From an uncultured Myxococcales bacterium (GTDB lineage: Bacteria > Myxococcota_A > Bradymonadia > UBA7976 > UBA1532), in the NCBI GenBank assembly GCA_903847385.1, contig CAINDO010000227.1, positions 1 to 44,596 on the forward strand: DNA of 44,596 nucleotides, read 5' to 3'. Positions 35,312 to 43,210 of the stretch are shown one piece after another. The position numbers were made by a program, and so were the translations under genes. Numbering within the stretch: the stretch's first letter is position 1; every line of letters begins with the position of its first letter. The notes beneath the pieces are model-generated. The model was not told the origin of the DNA. It saw only the letters and a program-made list of their open reading frames with translations, and searched no databases.

Positions 35312-36255
35312 GCCTCCTGGCGCTGCTGGCCGCCCCCGCGGCCGCGTTCGGAGAGGCGCCGACGCTCGCGCCCCCCGCCGCCCCCCACGACCGGCACATC
35401 CTCGACGCGCCGGCGGGCATCGACCGCTGGGAGCCGAGCGGCGCCGCGGTGATCCCCGGCGAGACTCGCCTCTGGGTGATCAACGACAAAGCGCCCGTGC
35501 TGGCCGCCTACGCCTTGCCGCTGGTGCCCGGCCACAACGCCCCGATCTACCACGCGGTCATGACGCGGACCGTCGACCGGGTGAAGTTCGAGGCCGTGCG
35601 CTACCACCCGCGCCACGGGCTCCTGCTGCTCGAAGCCATCCGCCGCGGCGTGCTGGCCGGCGTGAAGATCGCGCCGGACGGCGACCCGCAGTTCGACTTC
35701 GACGTGAAGGGCATGGACGTGCCCGCCGAGGCGCTCGACGGGGTCCCGACGGGGCCCTTCGAGTTCGTCGCCGTCGAGGCCCTCGGCGTGATCGGCGAGC
35801 GGGTCCTCACGGGCACGCGTGGCTTCAAACCCGCGGCCAAGGCCGAGCAGCTGCGCCCGCGCGCCGTCGTCTTCGACGCCACCGGCCGCGGCACGACGCC
35901 GATGGTGCTTTCGGTGGGCGGCCGCGACTACGGCCTCAGCGACCTGGTCTGCCCCCCCGCCCTGCCCGACCGCTGCTTCGAAACCTGGAGCTTCGAGAAC
36001 GAGAACGGCGACTCCGTCTCGGACGTCGGCGGCATTCTCGCGGTCGCGCCCATCATCGACGGCCTGCCCGGTCCGCCGCGCCCGTGCAAGGCCTTCGCCG
36101 CCAAACCCGAGGGCGTGACGCGCTTTCGCGACACGCTGATCGTGGTCTTCGACGACGACCTGCGCCGCAAGCGCCCCGGCGACCCCGCGCGGTTCCCCAT
36201 CGAGGGCAACCAGGACTTCGCCGCGACGATCCCGCTCGCCGAGTGCCCGTTGTGA
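35308..36255 (+). CDS. secreted phytase-like/SdiA-regulated-type propeller protein, start unresolved
   Basis: About 315 aa. After a hydrophobic stretch ending A-A-A-F-G (secretion signal) the protein shows W-E-P-S-G-A-A-V-I-P-G-E-x-R-L-W-V-I-N-D, the opening of the esterase-like-phytase and SdiA-regulated beta-propeller group. A further propeller-like segment is F-E-F-V-A-V-E-A-L, and two Cys pairs near the end could form disulfides. No conventional start codon sits in this frame between 34993 and the signal sequence; CTG at 35308 is the only near-cognate one and would leave no basic residue before the hydrophobic core. The frame upstream encodes Arg residues but lacks a start, and an ATG at 35229 in another frame would fit after a one-base shift. 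The stop overlaps the GTG of the next gene. Confidence 0.7.
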   Translation: MSLLALLAAPAAAFGEAPTLAPPAAPHDRHILDAPAGIDRWEPSGAAVIPGETRLWVINDKAPVLAAYALPLVPGHNAPIYHAVMTRTVDRVKFEAVRYHPRHGLLLLEAIRRGVLAGVKIAPDGDPQFDFDVKGMDVPAEALDGVPTGPFEFVAVEALGVIGERVLTGTRGFKPAAKAEQLRPRAVVFDATGRGTTPMVLSVGGRDYGLSDLVCPPALPDRCFETWSFENENGDSVSDVGGILAVAPIIDGLPGPPRPCKAFAAKPEGVTRFRDTLIVVFDDDLRRKRPGDPARFPIEGNQDFAATIPLAECPL

Positions 36256-38321
36256 AGCCGTTGCAGGCGGCGCTCGCGCTCGCCGGACTCCTGCTGGCCG
36301 GCTGCGCCACGGCACCGACGGACGCCGCGCCCTGCCGGAGCCGCGCCGACTGCGCCGAGACGCAGGTCTGTTTCGAGGGCGCCTGCGTCGCGCCGCGCTG
36401 CTCCGACGCCGGCGCCTGCCCCACCGGCACGGCCTGCCGGGCGGGGCAGTGCGTTGCCACGGACGCCGGGACCGTCGCGGACGCGGGGACCACGGGAGAC
36501 GCGGGCGCGTCCTGCGCACCGGGCGCCGTCGAGATCTGCGGGGACGCCGTGGACGACGATTGCGACGGCGTGCCCGACGACGGCTGCGGGGGCTGCGCCG
36601 AGGGCGAGTCGCGCGCGTGCCGGACCGAATGCGGGCGGGGCGTGGAGCACTGCGCCGCCGGCGCCTGGCGCGGGTGTACCGCCGCGCGACCGGGCACGGA
36701 GATCTGCGGCAACGAGGACGACGAGAACTGCGACGGCCTGCTCGACGACGGCTGCTCGGGCTGCGTCGAGGGCGACGCGCGCCGCTGCGAGACCGCGTGC
36801 GGCCAGGGCGCGGAGAGCTGCGTGGGCGGGACGTGGACCGGCTGTGACGCGCCGAGCCCGCAGGTGGAGACGTGCAACGGCCTCGACGACGATTGCGACG
36901 GCACCGCCGACGACAACCTGGCCCGGGACTGCCAGTCGGCCTGCGGGCCCGGCGCACAGACCTGCACCGCCGGCACCTGGGCCGGGTGCACCGCGCCGGA
37001 GACGTGCGCCTGCGACGGCGACACGCCGGACGTCCAGATCTGCGGGCAGTGCGGCCGACGCGAGCGCGCCTGCGCCGAGGGCACCTGGGGCGCATGGTCC
37101 GCCTGCCAGGAGGGCGAGATCGGCGCGTGCGTGCCCGGGGCCGGCGAGACGGGGCCCTGCGAGCGCTGCGGGCAGCACGTGCGCACCTGCGGCCCGGACT
37201 GCGAGTGGGGCGACTTCCAGGCCTGCGTGGGCCAGGGCGCGTGCGAGGCGGGCGCGGTCGAACGCGAGGCCTGCCCCGGCGGCTGTGGCACCCGCGTGCG
37301 CAGGTGTTCGGACGACTGCACCTGGGGCGACTGGGGCGCCTGCGACCTGGGCGGCGGCGTGCTCGGCTGCATCATCGGCGAGGTCGAGGAGCTGGCCTGC
37401 GGCGCGCGCTGCGGCGTCCAGCGCCGGGTCTGCGGCGGTGCCTGCACGTGGGAGCCCTGGGGCGCGTGCACGGACGCCGGCGACTGCGCGGCGGGCAGCC
37501 AGTCCACCGAGGCCTGCGAGGGCACGGGCACCCGCCTGCGCACCTGCGATGCCACCTGTCGCTGGGGCGCGTTCGGCGCCTGCGAGTTCACGCCCGAGTG
37601 CGCCGAGGGCGATACGGACACGGGCGACTGCGGGCTCTGCGGCCGCCAGACGCGCGCCTGCGGCGCCAACCTGCGCTGGGGCGACTGGGGCGCCTGCGAG
37701 GGCGAGGGCGTGTGCGCCCCGGGCGCCGCGGACGAGCGCGCGTGCGGGGTCGACGTCGGCGCGTGTGCGCTCGGCGTCGAGCGGCGCACCTGCGACGAGT
37801 CCTGTTCGTGGCCCTCGTGGGGCGGCTGCGAGGGCGGCGTCGCGCCGACGGCCGAGGTCTGCGGCAACGACGCCGACGAGGACTGCGATGGCGCGGCCGC
37901 TCGCCGGCCGGACATGTGGGAGCCCAACGACGCCTGCGACCGCTGCTGGCCCATCACCGGCATGGATCCCGACACCACGCTCGAGGCGACGAGCGACTCC
38001 GTCGACGACGCCCGGGACTACTACTGCTTCGACACCGAAGACGGCGCCTTCGCGGGATTCTTCAACGAACGCATCCGCGTGACGCTGGAGAACGTGCCCG
38101 CCGGCATGGACCTGGACATCTTCCTTTACGAGGACGCGGCCGCCTGTCGCGACGAGAACGCGCTGGCCTCCAGCATCGCCGGCGGCCAGAGCGACGAGGC
38201 CATCGATTGGCCCGAGCGCTTCAATCACGACGACGGCGGTCGCCACATCGTCGAGGTGCGTCGCTACGGCACGCCGGCCTGCGACCCCCGGTACCGCCTG
38301 CACGTCGACGGCCTGCGCTGA
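36252..38321 (+). CDS. Cys-rich MopE-repeat lipoprotein
   Basis: A 689-aa lipoprotein starting at GTG 36252, which overlaps the previous stop (GTGA). The signal peptide ends in L-A-G-C with Cys18. The mature protein has four MopE-type motifs of form C-G/N-x3-D-x2-C-D-G (near 95, 151, 207 and 536) that in known proteins bind Ca or Cu. Between them lie three G-x-W-x-G-C and about seven W-x-x-W/F-x-x-C repeats, each in a module of roughly 35-45 residues with paired Cys. The last 135 residues form a PPC-like beta domain (W-E-P-N-D onward). The longer open frame that begins at 35229 is an overlapping artefact. The module order resembles the - strand MYXO-CTERM protein, which is probably a paralogue or partner. 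Confidence 0.9.
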   Translation: MKPLQAALALAGLLLAGCATAPTDAAPCRSRADCAETQVCFEGACVAPRCSDAGACPTGTACRAGQCVATDAGTVADAGTTGDAGASCAPGAVEICGDAVDDDCDGVPDDGCGGCAEGESRACRTECGRGVEHCAAGAWRGCTAARPGTEICGNEDDENCDGLLDDGCSGCVEGDARRCETACGQGAESCVGGTWTGCDAPSPQVETCNGLDDDCDGTADDNLARDCQSACGPGAQTCTAGTWAGCTAPETCACDGDTPDVQICGQCGRRERACAEGTWGAWSACQEGEIGACVPGAGETGPCERCGQHVRTCGPDCEWGDFQACVGQGACEAGAVEREACPGGCGTRVRRCSDDCTWGDWGACDLGGGVLGCIIGEVEELACGARCGVQRRVCGGACTWEPWGACTDAGDCAAGSQSTEACEGTGTRLRTCDATCRWGAFGACEFTPECAEGDTDTGDCGLCGRQTRACGANLRWGDWGACEGEGVCAPGAADERACGVDVGACALGVERRTCDESCSWPSWGGCEGGVAPTAEVCGNDADEDCDGAAARRPDMWEPNDACDRCWPITGMDPDTTLEATSDSVDDARDYYCFDTEDGAFAGFFNERIRVTLENVPAGMDLDIFLYEDAAACRDENALASSIAGGQSDEAIDWPERFNHDDGGRHIVEVRRYGTPACDPRYRLHVDGLR

Positions 38322-38346
38322 TCAGGCGCCATCGGGGCGCCCGCGC

Positions 38347-39189
38347 TCAGAACTCGCCCATGCCCAGGGGGAAGATCCACATCTCCGGGTCGTCCGACTC
38401 GGGGCCCGTGCGACCGCGCGGGGGCTGGATCGGGGCCTTGTCGGCCACCGGACCGGGGGTCTTGCGGGCGAACACGGTGTTGAACGCGACGGCGCCGCCC
38501 ACCTGGCAGGCCACGAAGCTGCCGACCGCGAGCGAGGTCGCCGTGTCGCCCTCGTCGAGGCCGAGCGCGAAGCCCGCCGCGGCGCCGGCGCCCACGAGCG
38601 TGCCGACGCCCGCCCCGAGCGAGGTCCAGCCGAGGCCCGGATCCTTCTCGAAGAGCATGCCCGACCCCCAGACGCCGCCGATGGCGCCGATGATCGTGCC
38701 GGCCAGGCCGCCGAAGAGCGGGCCATGCGCGCCGCCGAGCGCAAAGCGTTTGTCCCCGGGATCCGCCGCCTGGCCGATGCTGCCGCCCAGCAGGCCGAAA
38801 ATGGCCGAGCCGAACACGCCGCCGACGGCCTGCGTGGCGATGGTCAGCCGCGGCCAGCGCTGGTAGAGCAGGCGCGGGTCGTTGGCCGAGCGGTTGCCAT
38901 CGGCGAGCTCCTGCTTGCGGGCCTTCTCGGCGTCGGTGACGGTCTCCCCGAAGAGGTCGCGATCGGCGGAGAAGTCGGCCTCCGGCGCCGGCATCGCCGG
39001 GACGTTCAACACCGGGAGTGGCTCCATGTCGATGGCCGGCCAGCCCTCGGCGGGCGCCGAAGCGGGCGCGGGCGCCGTCGAGGCGGGCGCGGCGTCCTGC
39101 GCGCGGGCGTTGCCGCTCGCACAGACGACGGACAGGCAGGTCAGGCCGGCGCAGAGACCGGCGGCCACAGACTCGCGGAGGTGACGCAT
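38347..39189 (-). CDS. secreted or membrane glycine-zipper protein
   Basis: A 280-aa protein. A signal peptide ends near Ala30 (N-A-R-A-Q). An Ala/Pro-rich linker and a charged segment (about 60-100) precede four or five Gly-rich hydrophobic segments (for example G-G-V-F-G-S-A-I-F-G and G-A-G-V-G-T-L-V-G), typical of glycine-zipper membrane proteins. Such proteins sit in the outer or inner membrane and form oligomers. The C-terminal 40 residues are Pro-rich and soluble. The frame extends to 39573, but the ATG at 39189 removes the overlap with the divergent kinase gene and gives a clean signal peptide. No family name is certain. Confidence 0.8.
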   Translation of the reverse strand: MRHLRESVAAGLCAGLTCLSVVCASGNARAQDAAPASTAPAPASAPAEGWPAIDMEPLPVLNVPAMPAPEADFSADRDLFGETVTDAEKARKQELADGNRSANDPRLLYQRWPRLTIATQAVGGVFGSAIFGLLGGSIGQAADPGDKRFALGGAHGPLFGGLAGTIIGAIGGVWGSGMLFEKDPGLGWTSLGAGVGTLVGAGAAAGFALGLDEGDTATSLAVGSFVACQVGGAVAFNTVFARKTPGPVADKAPIQPPRGRTGPESDDPEMWIFPLGMGEF

Positions 39190-39253
39190 GACCGGCCTAT
39201 GGACCGATCGCCGCGCCGTGTCAAGTGAGCCTCGACGTGTCAGAATGCCCGGA

Positions 39254-40915
39254 ATGTCACGCTCTCCCCCGCCCCCGCCCGGACACCTGCTGGACGGCCA
39301 CACCCGCCTGGCCTGGCTCATCCGGCTGCGCTGGGCGGCCCTGGCCGGCGTGTCCCTCGCCGCCGCGCTCGCCGATGCCGGCCTCGTGCCGGGCGTCAAC
39401 GTCCGCCTCGTCGCCGCCGCCGTGCTCCTCGGCGTGCTCACCAACCTGGTCCTGGGCCGCCGCAGCCGCCAGGACCGCCGCACGGACGAGCGCCACGTCG
39501 GGCAGGCGCTGCTCGACACGGGCGCGCTCACGCTGGTCATCTGGGCGGCCGGCGGCGCGGACTGCCCGTTCATCGGCTTCTATGCGTTCCCGGTCCTGCT
39601 GGCCGCGCTCCTGGGCGACCGCCCGGCGCTGTTCCCGGCGGGCCTCGCCACGGCGGCGGGCCTGGCGTTCCAGGTCGCCGCCACCATCTACCCCACGCTG
39701 GCCGTGGGCCACTGGGACCCGCCGCCGCGCTGGCACGGCGCGCTGGCCTGGGGCGCCGCCGTGCTCACCGTGGCCGGCGTCGCCTACTTCGCCATGGTCT
39801 TCAGCGAGGCCATCCGCGCGCAGGCCCGCGCCCGGCGCGACGCGGACACCCTGCTGCGCCTGAGCCTCGAGGGGCTGGACGTCGGCCTCGAGGTGGTCGA
39901 GGGCGAACACGTGGTGTGGCAGAACGCCGAGGCCACGGAGCTCATGGGCGCGCGGCAGGGGCAACCCTGGCTCTGCCCCGGCGGCGCCGGACACTGCCAG
40001 CCCGAGGGGTGCGCCTTCGGTCCGGGGCACGAGGGTCGGCGGCGCTGCCAGTTCCCGATGCGCGCCGCCGGCGCCGACGCCGAGCGCATCTTCGAGATGC
40101 TCGTGTTCCCCCTCGGCGAGTCGGAGCGCCCGCGCGTGATGGTCCTCTATCTGGACCGCACCACCGAGGTCCTGGCGCAGCGCCACCTCGTCTTCACGGA
40201 GCGCCTGGCCAGCCTGGGACGCACGGTCCAGGGCGTCGCCCACGAGCTGAACACCCCCCTGGCCACCATCCAGACCCTGGCCCGCGACACCGCCGACGTC
40301 GTGGCGGCGGGCGGGCCGACGACGGACGCCGACCGCGCGGATCTCCTCGACTCGGGCCGCCTGATCGTCGCCGAGGTCGACCGCTGCCGACGCATCACGC
40401 ACGCGCTGCTCGGCCGCGTCGAGTCCCTGCGCGAGGGCCCGGCGACGACCTCTCTCGGCGAGGCCGTCCAGCGTGCGGTCGCGGTGGTGTTCACCCACGA
40501 ACGGGCGCAGGTCGAGGTCGAGCTGCCCCCGGCGCTCGCCGCGCGGACCGTGCCGCTCGATCCCGTGGTGCAGGTGCTCGTGAACCTGCTGCAGAACGCC
40601 CGGGACGCCCAGCGGGACGGTCGCGTCGTCCTGCGCGGCCTCGAAGCGGGCGTGGCCGGCGTGGCCGGCAGCCTGCAGATCGAAGACGCCGGCCCCGGGC
40701 TGAGCCCGGACGCGCGGGCGCACCTCTTCGAGCCCTTCTTCACCACGAAGCCCCCCGGTCAGGGCACGGGCCTCGGGCTCTACACCTCGTACACGCTGGT
40801 CCAGGGGCTCGGCGGCCGCCTCACGCTGGAGAACGGCCCCACGGGCGGCGCCGTGGCGACGCTGGAGCTGCCGGCGTTCAGCGACCCGTCCAGCGCGGCG
40901 CCCGCTTCTCGATGA
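39254..40915 (+). CDS. RegB/PrrB-like membrane histidine kinase
   Basis: A 553-aa sensor kinase. The first 185 residues form about six membrane helices starting with a W-L-I-R-L-R-W-A-A motif that resembles RegB/PrrB. A PAS-like region has four Cys (C241, C248, C253, C265) that could hold a redox or metal site. The H-box reads V-A-H-E-L-N-T-P-L-A-T-I with His330; RegB has H-E-L-G-T-P-L-A-T-I. N-box LVNLLQNARDA, G1 DAGPGL and G2 GTGLGL are present. RegB reports the quinone redox state, which would suit this architecture, but no RegA-type regulator is nearby. ATG 39245 is an equal alternative start; the frame open to 39188 overlaps the divergent gene. CAGAAT lies 7 bases before ATG 39254. Confidence 0.88.
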   Translation: MSRSPPPPPGHLLDGHTRLAWLIRLRWAALAGVSLAAALADAGLVPGVNVRLVAAAVLLGVLTNLVLGRRSRQDRRTDERHVGQALLDTGALTLVIWAAGGADCPFIGFYAFPVLLAALLGDRPALFPAGLATAAGLAFQVAATIYPTLAVGHWDPPPRWHGALAWGAAVLTVAGVAYFAMVFSEAIRAQARARRDADTLLRLSLEGLDVGLEVVEGEHVVWQNAEATELMGARQGQPWLCPGGAGHCQPEGCAFGPGHEGRRRCQFPMRAAGADAERIFEMLVFPLGESERPRVMVLYLDRTTEVLAQRHLVFTERLASLGRTVQGVAHELNTPLATIQTLARDTADVVAAGGPTTDADRADLLDSGRLIVAEVDRCRRITHALLGRVESLREGPATTSLGEAVQRAVAVVFTHERAQVEVELPPALAARTVPLDPVVQVLVNLLQNARDAQRDGRVVLRGLEAGVAGVAGSLQIEDAGPGLSPDARAHLFEPFFTTKPPGQGTGLGLYTSYTLVQGLGGRLTLENGPTGGAVATLELPAFSDPSSAAPASR

Positions 40916-41690
40916 AGGCCATGACGCCTTCGGCGGCGTCCTCGAGCATCGTGTTGATCACGAGCCGGTCGCGCAGCGCCCACAGGGCCGCCTCGAAAGG
41001 CAGATCCGCCGTGCCGTGAAAGGCCTCCTTCCCGAGGCGCAGCACGGCCGGCGACCGCGCGGCGAGCGTCTCGGCCAGGGCCTTCGTCTCCTCGGCGAAG
41101 CGCGCGCGCGGCACGACGCGGTTGATGAGGCCCAGGCGCTTCGCCTCGTCCGCCGGGATGCGCTCGCCCAGGTACATCAGCTCCGCGGCGACCTTGCGGC
41201 CCACGTGCCGCACCAGCAGCGCCGTGACCATCATGGGCCACAGGCCGACCTTGACCTCGGGCAGCCCGATCTTCACCTCGTCGTGGGCGATCACGAGGTC
41301 GCAGGCCAGCAGCAGCCCCACGCCGCCGCCCAACGCATCCCCGTTGAGCGCGGCGATCACCGGCTTGCCCAGCTCGTGCAGGTCGCGCACCACATGGGCG
41401 AAGCCGCCCTTCTCGGCCACGGAGGCCAGGAAGCCGCCGCCGGTCATGCCGCCGGCGAGGTCGCCCCCGGCGCAGAAGCTCTGCTCACCGGCGCCCGTGA
41501 GCACCACGACCCGCACGGCCGGATCGGCCTTCAGCTCGGCCAGGCGCGCCCGCAGCTCGGTCACGAGGCCCGGCGAGAGTGCGTTGCGGCGCGCGGGGCG
41601 GTTCAGCGTCACGGTGGCCACGCCGCTCTCGGCGACGGCGACCAGGACTTCGGCGGAATCGGCGGACTGGTCGGGACGAACAGGCGACAT
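40878..41690 (-). CDS. enoyl-CoA hydratase/isomerase (crotonase) family protein
   Basis: A 270-aa crotonase-fold protein acting on acyl-CoA esters. The oxyanion-hole motif F-C-A-G-G-D-L and the G-G-G and L-P-E-V-K-V-G segments are clear. In rat mitochondrial hydratase the first catalytic Glu follows as G-G-G-C-E-L; here the motif reads G-G-G-V-G-L, so that Glu is absent, while the second (L-P-E) is kept. Isomerase, hydrolase or methylglutaconyl-type activity is therefore as likely as hydration. The frame reaches 41729, but ATG 41690 has GGGAGC before it and starts at the first family-like residues. The 3' end overlaps the convergent kinase gene by 38 bp. Confidence 0.88.
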   Translation of the reverse strand: MSPVRPDQSADSAEVLVAVAESGVATVTLNRPARRNALSPGLVTELRARLAELKADPAVRVVVLTGAGEQSFCAGGDLAGGMTGGGFLASVAEKGGFAHVVRDLHELGKPVIAALNGDALGGGVGLLLACDLVIAHDEVKIGLPEVKVGLWPMMVTALLVRHVGRKVAAELMYLGERIPADEAKRLGLINRVVPRARFAEETKALAETLAARSPAVLRLGKEAFHGTADLPFEAALWALRDRLVINTMLEDAAEGVMAFIEKRAPRWTGR

Positions 41691-41776
41691 GGGGGCTCCC
41701 GGGGCTGGCGAAGGTGAGCACCGTAACAACGAGCGCCGCGCGGGAAAACCACAGAGTGCAAGTGCAGAAGCGCCGC

Positions 41777-41806
41777 TTGCGGCCCGGATCTGCCGAGTGC
41801 TACAGT
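41777..41806 (+). promoter_or_regulatory. putative promoter of the PPDK regulatory protein gene
   Basis: TTGCGG (41777-41782) is followed after 18 bases by TACAGT (41801-41806), which has four -10 matches and a TG-C extension. The start codon is 27 bases further on. The same TTGCGG word with 17-bp spacing is seen at 43172 before the last kinase gene, so it may reflect a shared sigma-factor preference. Confidence 0.35.
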
Positions 41807-41833
41807 GCCGACACTCTGCGTACAGGTTCGTAA

Positions 41834-42670
41834 ATGGCCGAAACCACGAAGAAAATCTTCATTCTCTCCGACTCCACGGGCGACACGGCCGAAAAGGTCG
41901 TCCGCGCCGCCCTGGCTCAGTTCGACGCGAATCTGGCCACGGTCCAGATCTTCCCGCGCGTCCGGGCCGAGAAGGAGATCGAGGATCTGGTCGAGCGGGC
42001 GGCGAACGAGGCGGCCCTGCTGCTGCACACGAACGTCAACGCCGAGCACCGCGACCTCCTCGACCGCCTGTGCACGGAGGCCAACGTCGAGCACGTCGAC
42101 CTCATCGGCAGCCTGATGGGCACGCTCTCGATCTTCATGAACGCACAGCCCCGCGGCGTGCCGGGCGGCATGTACAAGGTCAACGACGACTACTTCCGCC
42201 GCATCGAGGCCGTCGAGTTCGCCGTGAAGAACGACGACGGCCAGCACCCGCGGAACCTGGCGCGCTCGGACATCGTCCTGGTGGGCATCTCGCGCACCAG
42301 CAAGACGCCCCTGTCCACCTACCTGGCCCAGCGCGGCTTCAAGTGCGCCAACGTGCCCATCGTCAAGGGCATCGAGCCGCCCACGGAGCTCTTCGCGGTC
42401 GACCAGGACAAGATCTTCGGCCTGCAGATCGCCTCCGAGGCCCTGTTCCGCATCCGCCAGGCCCGCCTGCAGCAGCTCGGCATGCCCGCCGACACGGCCT
42501 ACGGCATGAAGGACCACATCCAGCGCGAGATCGACTACGCCCAGCAGATCTTCGACGCCAACCCCCACTGGCCCGTCCTGGACGTGACCGACAAGGCCAT
42601 CGAGGAGACGGCGGCCACCATGCTGGCCATCCGCGCCCAGCGCGAGGAGCGGCGCCGGAACCACCGGTGA
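41834..42670 (+). CDS. ppsR: pyruvate,phosphate dikinase / PEP synthase regulatory protein
   Basis: A 278-aa bifunctional regulator (DUF299 family). It reversibly inactivates pyruvate,phosphate dikinase or PEP synthase by ADP-dependent Thr phosphorylation and Pi-dependent removal. The nucleotide-binding loop G-I-S-R-T-S-K-T lies at 151-158, and the start L-S-D-S-T-G-D-T-A-E and the P-I-V-K-G-I-E-P-P segment are standard. The length matches the family. The target gene is not in the window, so whether it is dikinase or synthase cannot be said. The stop TGA abuts the convergent gene's stop without a gap. Confidence 0.93.
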   Translation: MAETTKKIFILSDSTGDTAEKVVRAALAQFDANLATVQIFPRVRAEKEIEDLVERAANEAALLLHTNVNAEHRDLLDRLCTEANVEHVDLIGSLMGTLSIFMNAQPRGVPGGMYKVNDDYFRRIEAVEFAVKNDDGQHPRNLARSDIVLVGISRTSKTPLSTYLAQRGFKCANVPIVKGIEPPTELFAVDQDKIFGLQIASEALFRIRQARLQQLGMPADTAYGMKDHIQREIDYAQQIFDANPHWPVLDVTDKAIEETAATMLAIRAQREERRRNHR

Positions 42671-43111
42671 TCAGCCCTCGGTGAAGGCCATCTCCGGGGC
42701 GTCGCGCTCGCCGGGCCGCACCTCGGCCACGAAGAGCCGCAGCGGCTCGCCCCCCGTGGACTCCACGAAGGCGTCGATGCGGGCGGACACCCGCTCGGCC
42801 GCTTCGCAGTAAGCCCAGATGCGATTCAGCAGCACCGGGTCCACGCAGCCCGCCCGCAGCTGGAGCCCGATCCGCACCCGCCCGCCGGGCCAGCGCAGGG
42901 GCGGCGCAGCCAGCGTGTCGATCTCCCGCACGAACGCCATCGGCGGGTCGGCCTCGGCCTCCAGGGCCTCGAACGCCCGGTTCAGCTCGCGCCGCGCCGC
43001 CGCCCGCTCGGCCTTCGGCAGGGCACCGGCGCGCAGGCGCTCGGCCAGCGCGGCGGCGGCCTCGGCCAGGAACGGCCGGAGAGCGAGCGGTGGTGTGGGG
43101 TTCTGGTCCAT
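42671..43111 (-). CDS. small soluble protein of unknown function
   Basis: A 146-aa cytosolic protein with no recognised family. The N-terminal 60 residues are an Ala/Glu/Arg-rich helix pair; the rest has alternating strands (R-V-R-I-G-L-Q-L-R) and one Cys. There is no signal peptide. The ATG at 43111 was chosen because the frame upstream (to 43186) reads through the divergent promoter of the kinase gene and encodes implausible Arg/Ser-rich sequence. Neighbours do not suggest a role. Confidence 0.7.
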   Translation of the reverse strand: MDQNPTPPLALRPFLAEAAAALAERLRAGALPKAERAAARRELNRAFEALEAEADPPMAFVREIDTLAAPPLRWPGGRVRIGLQLRAGCVDPVLLNRIWAYCEAAERVSARIDAFVESTGGEPLRLFVAEVRPGERDAPEMAFTEG

Positions 43112-43171
43112 GGCGTCCAGGGTCCGGGCGGGGAGATCGCGAGAAGATCGCTTCGCTTTCCCTACGTTACA

Positions 43172-43200
43172 TTGCGGCCTGCGCAAATCTGAGGTCTAAT
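43172..43200 (+). promoter_or_regulatory. putative promoter of the terminal kinase gene
   Basis: TTGCGG at 43172-43177 and TCTAAT at 43195-43200 (five -10 matches) have an exact 17-bp spacer. The ATG is only 10 bases after the -10, so the transcript would have a leader of a few bases at most. AGATCGC occurs twice just upstream (43133 and 43144) and may be an operator half-site pair. Confidence 0.45.
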
Positions 43201-43210
43201 CGCCGCACCC

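Noticed and set aside
35229-36251. N-terminal extension of the MopE lipoprotein
   Set aside because: The frame is open, but the region encodes a propeller protein in another frame and the lipoprotein signal peptide begins at GTG 36252. The extension lacks motifs and is Arg/Pro-rich.
36500-37850. Cys-rich repeat region as a CRISPR or tandem DNA repeat
   Set aside because: The repeats are at protein level (W-x-x-W-x-x-C modules of variable length). The DNA units are not identical and no spacers exist.
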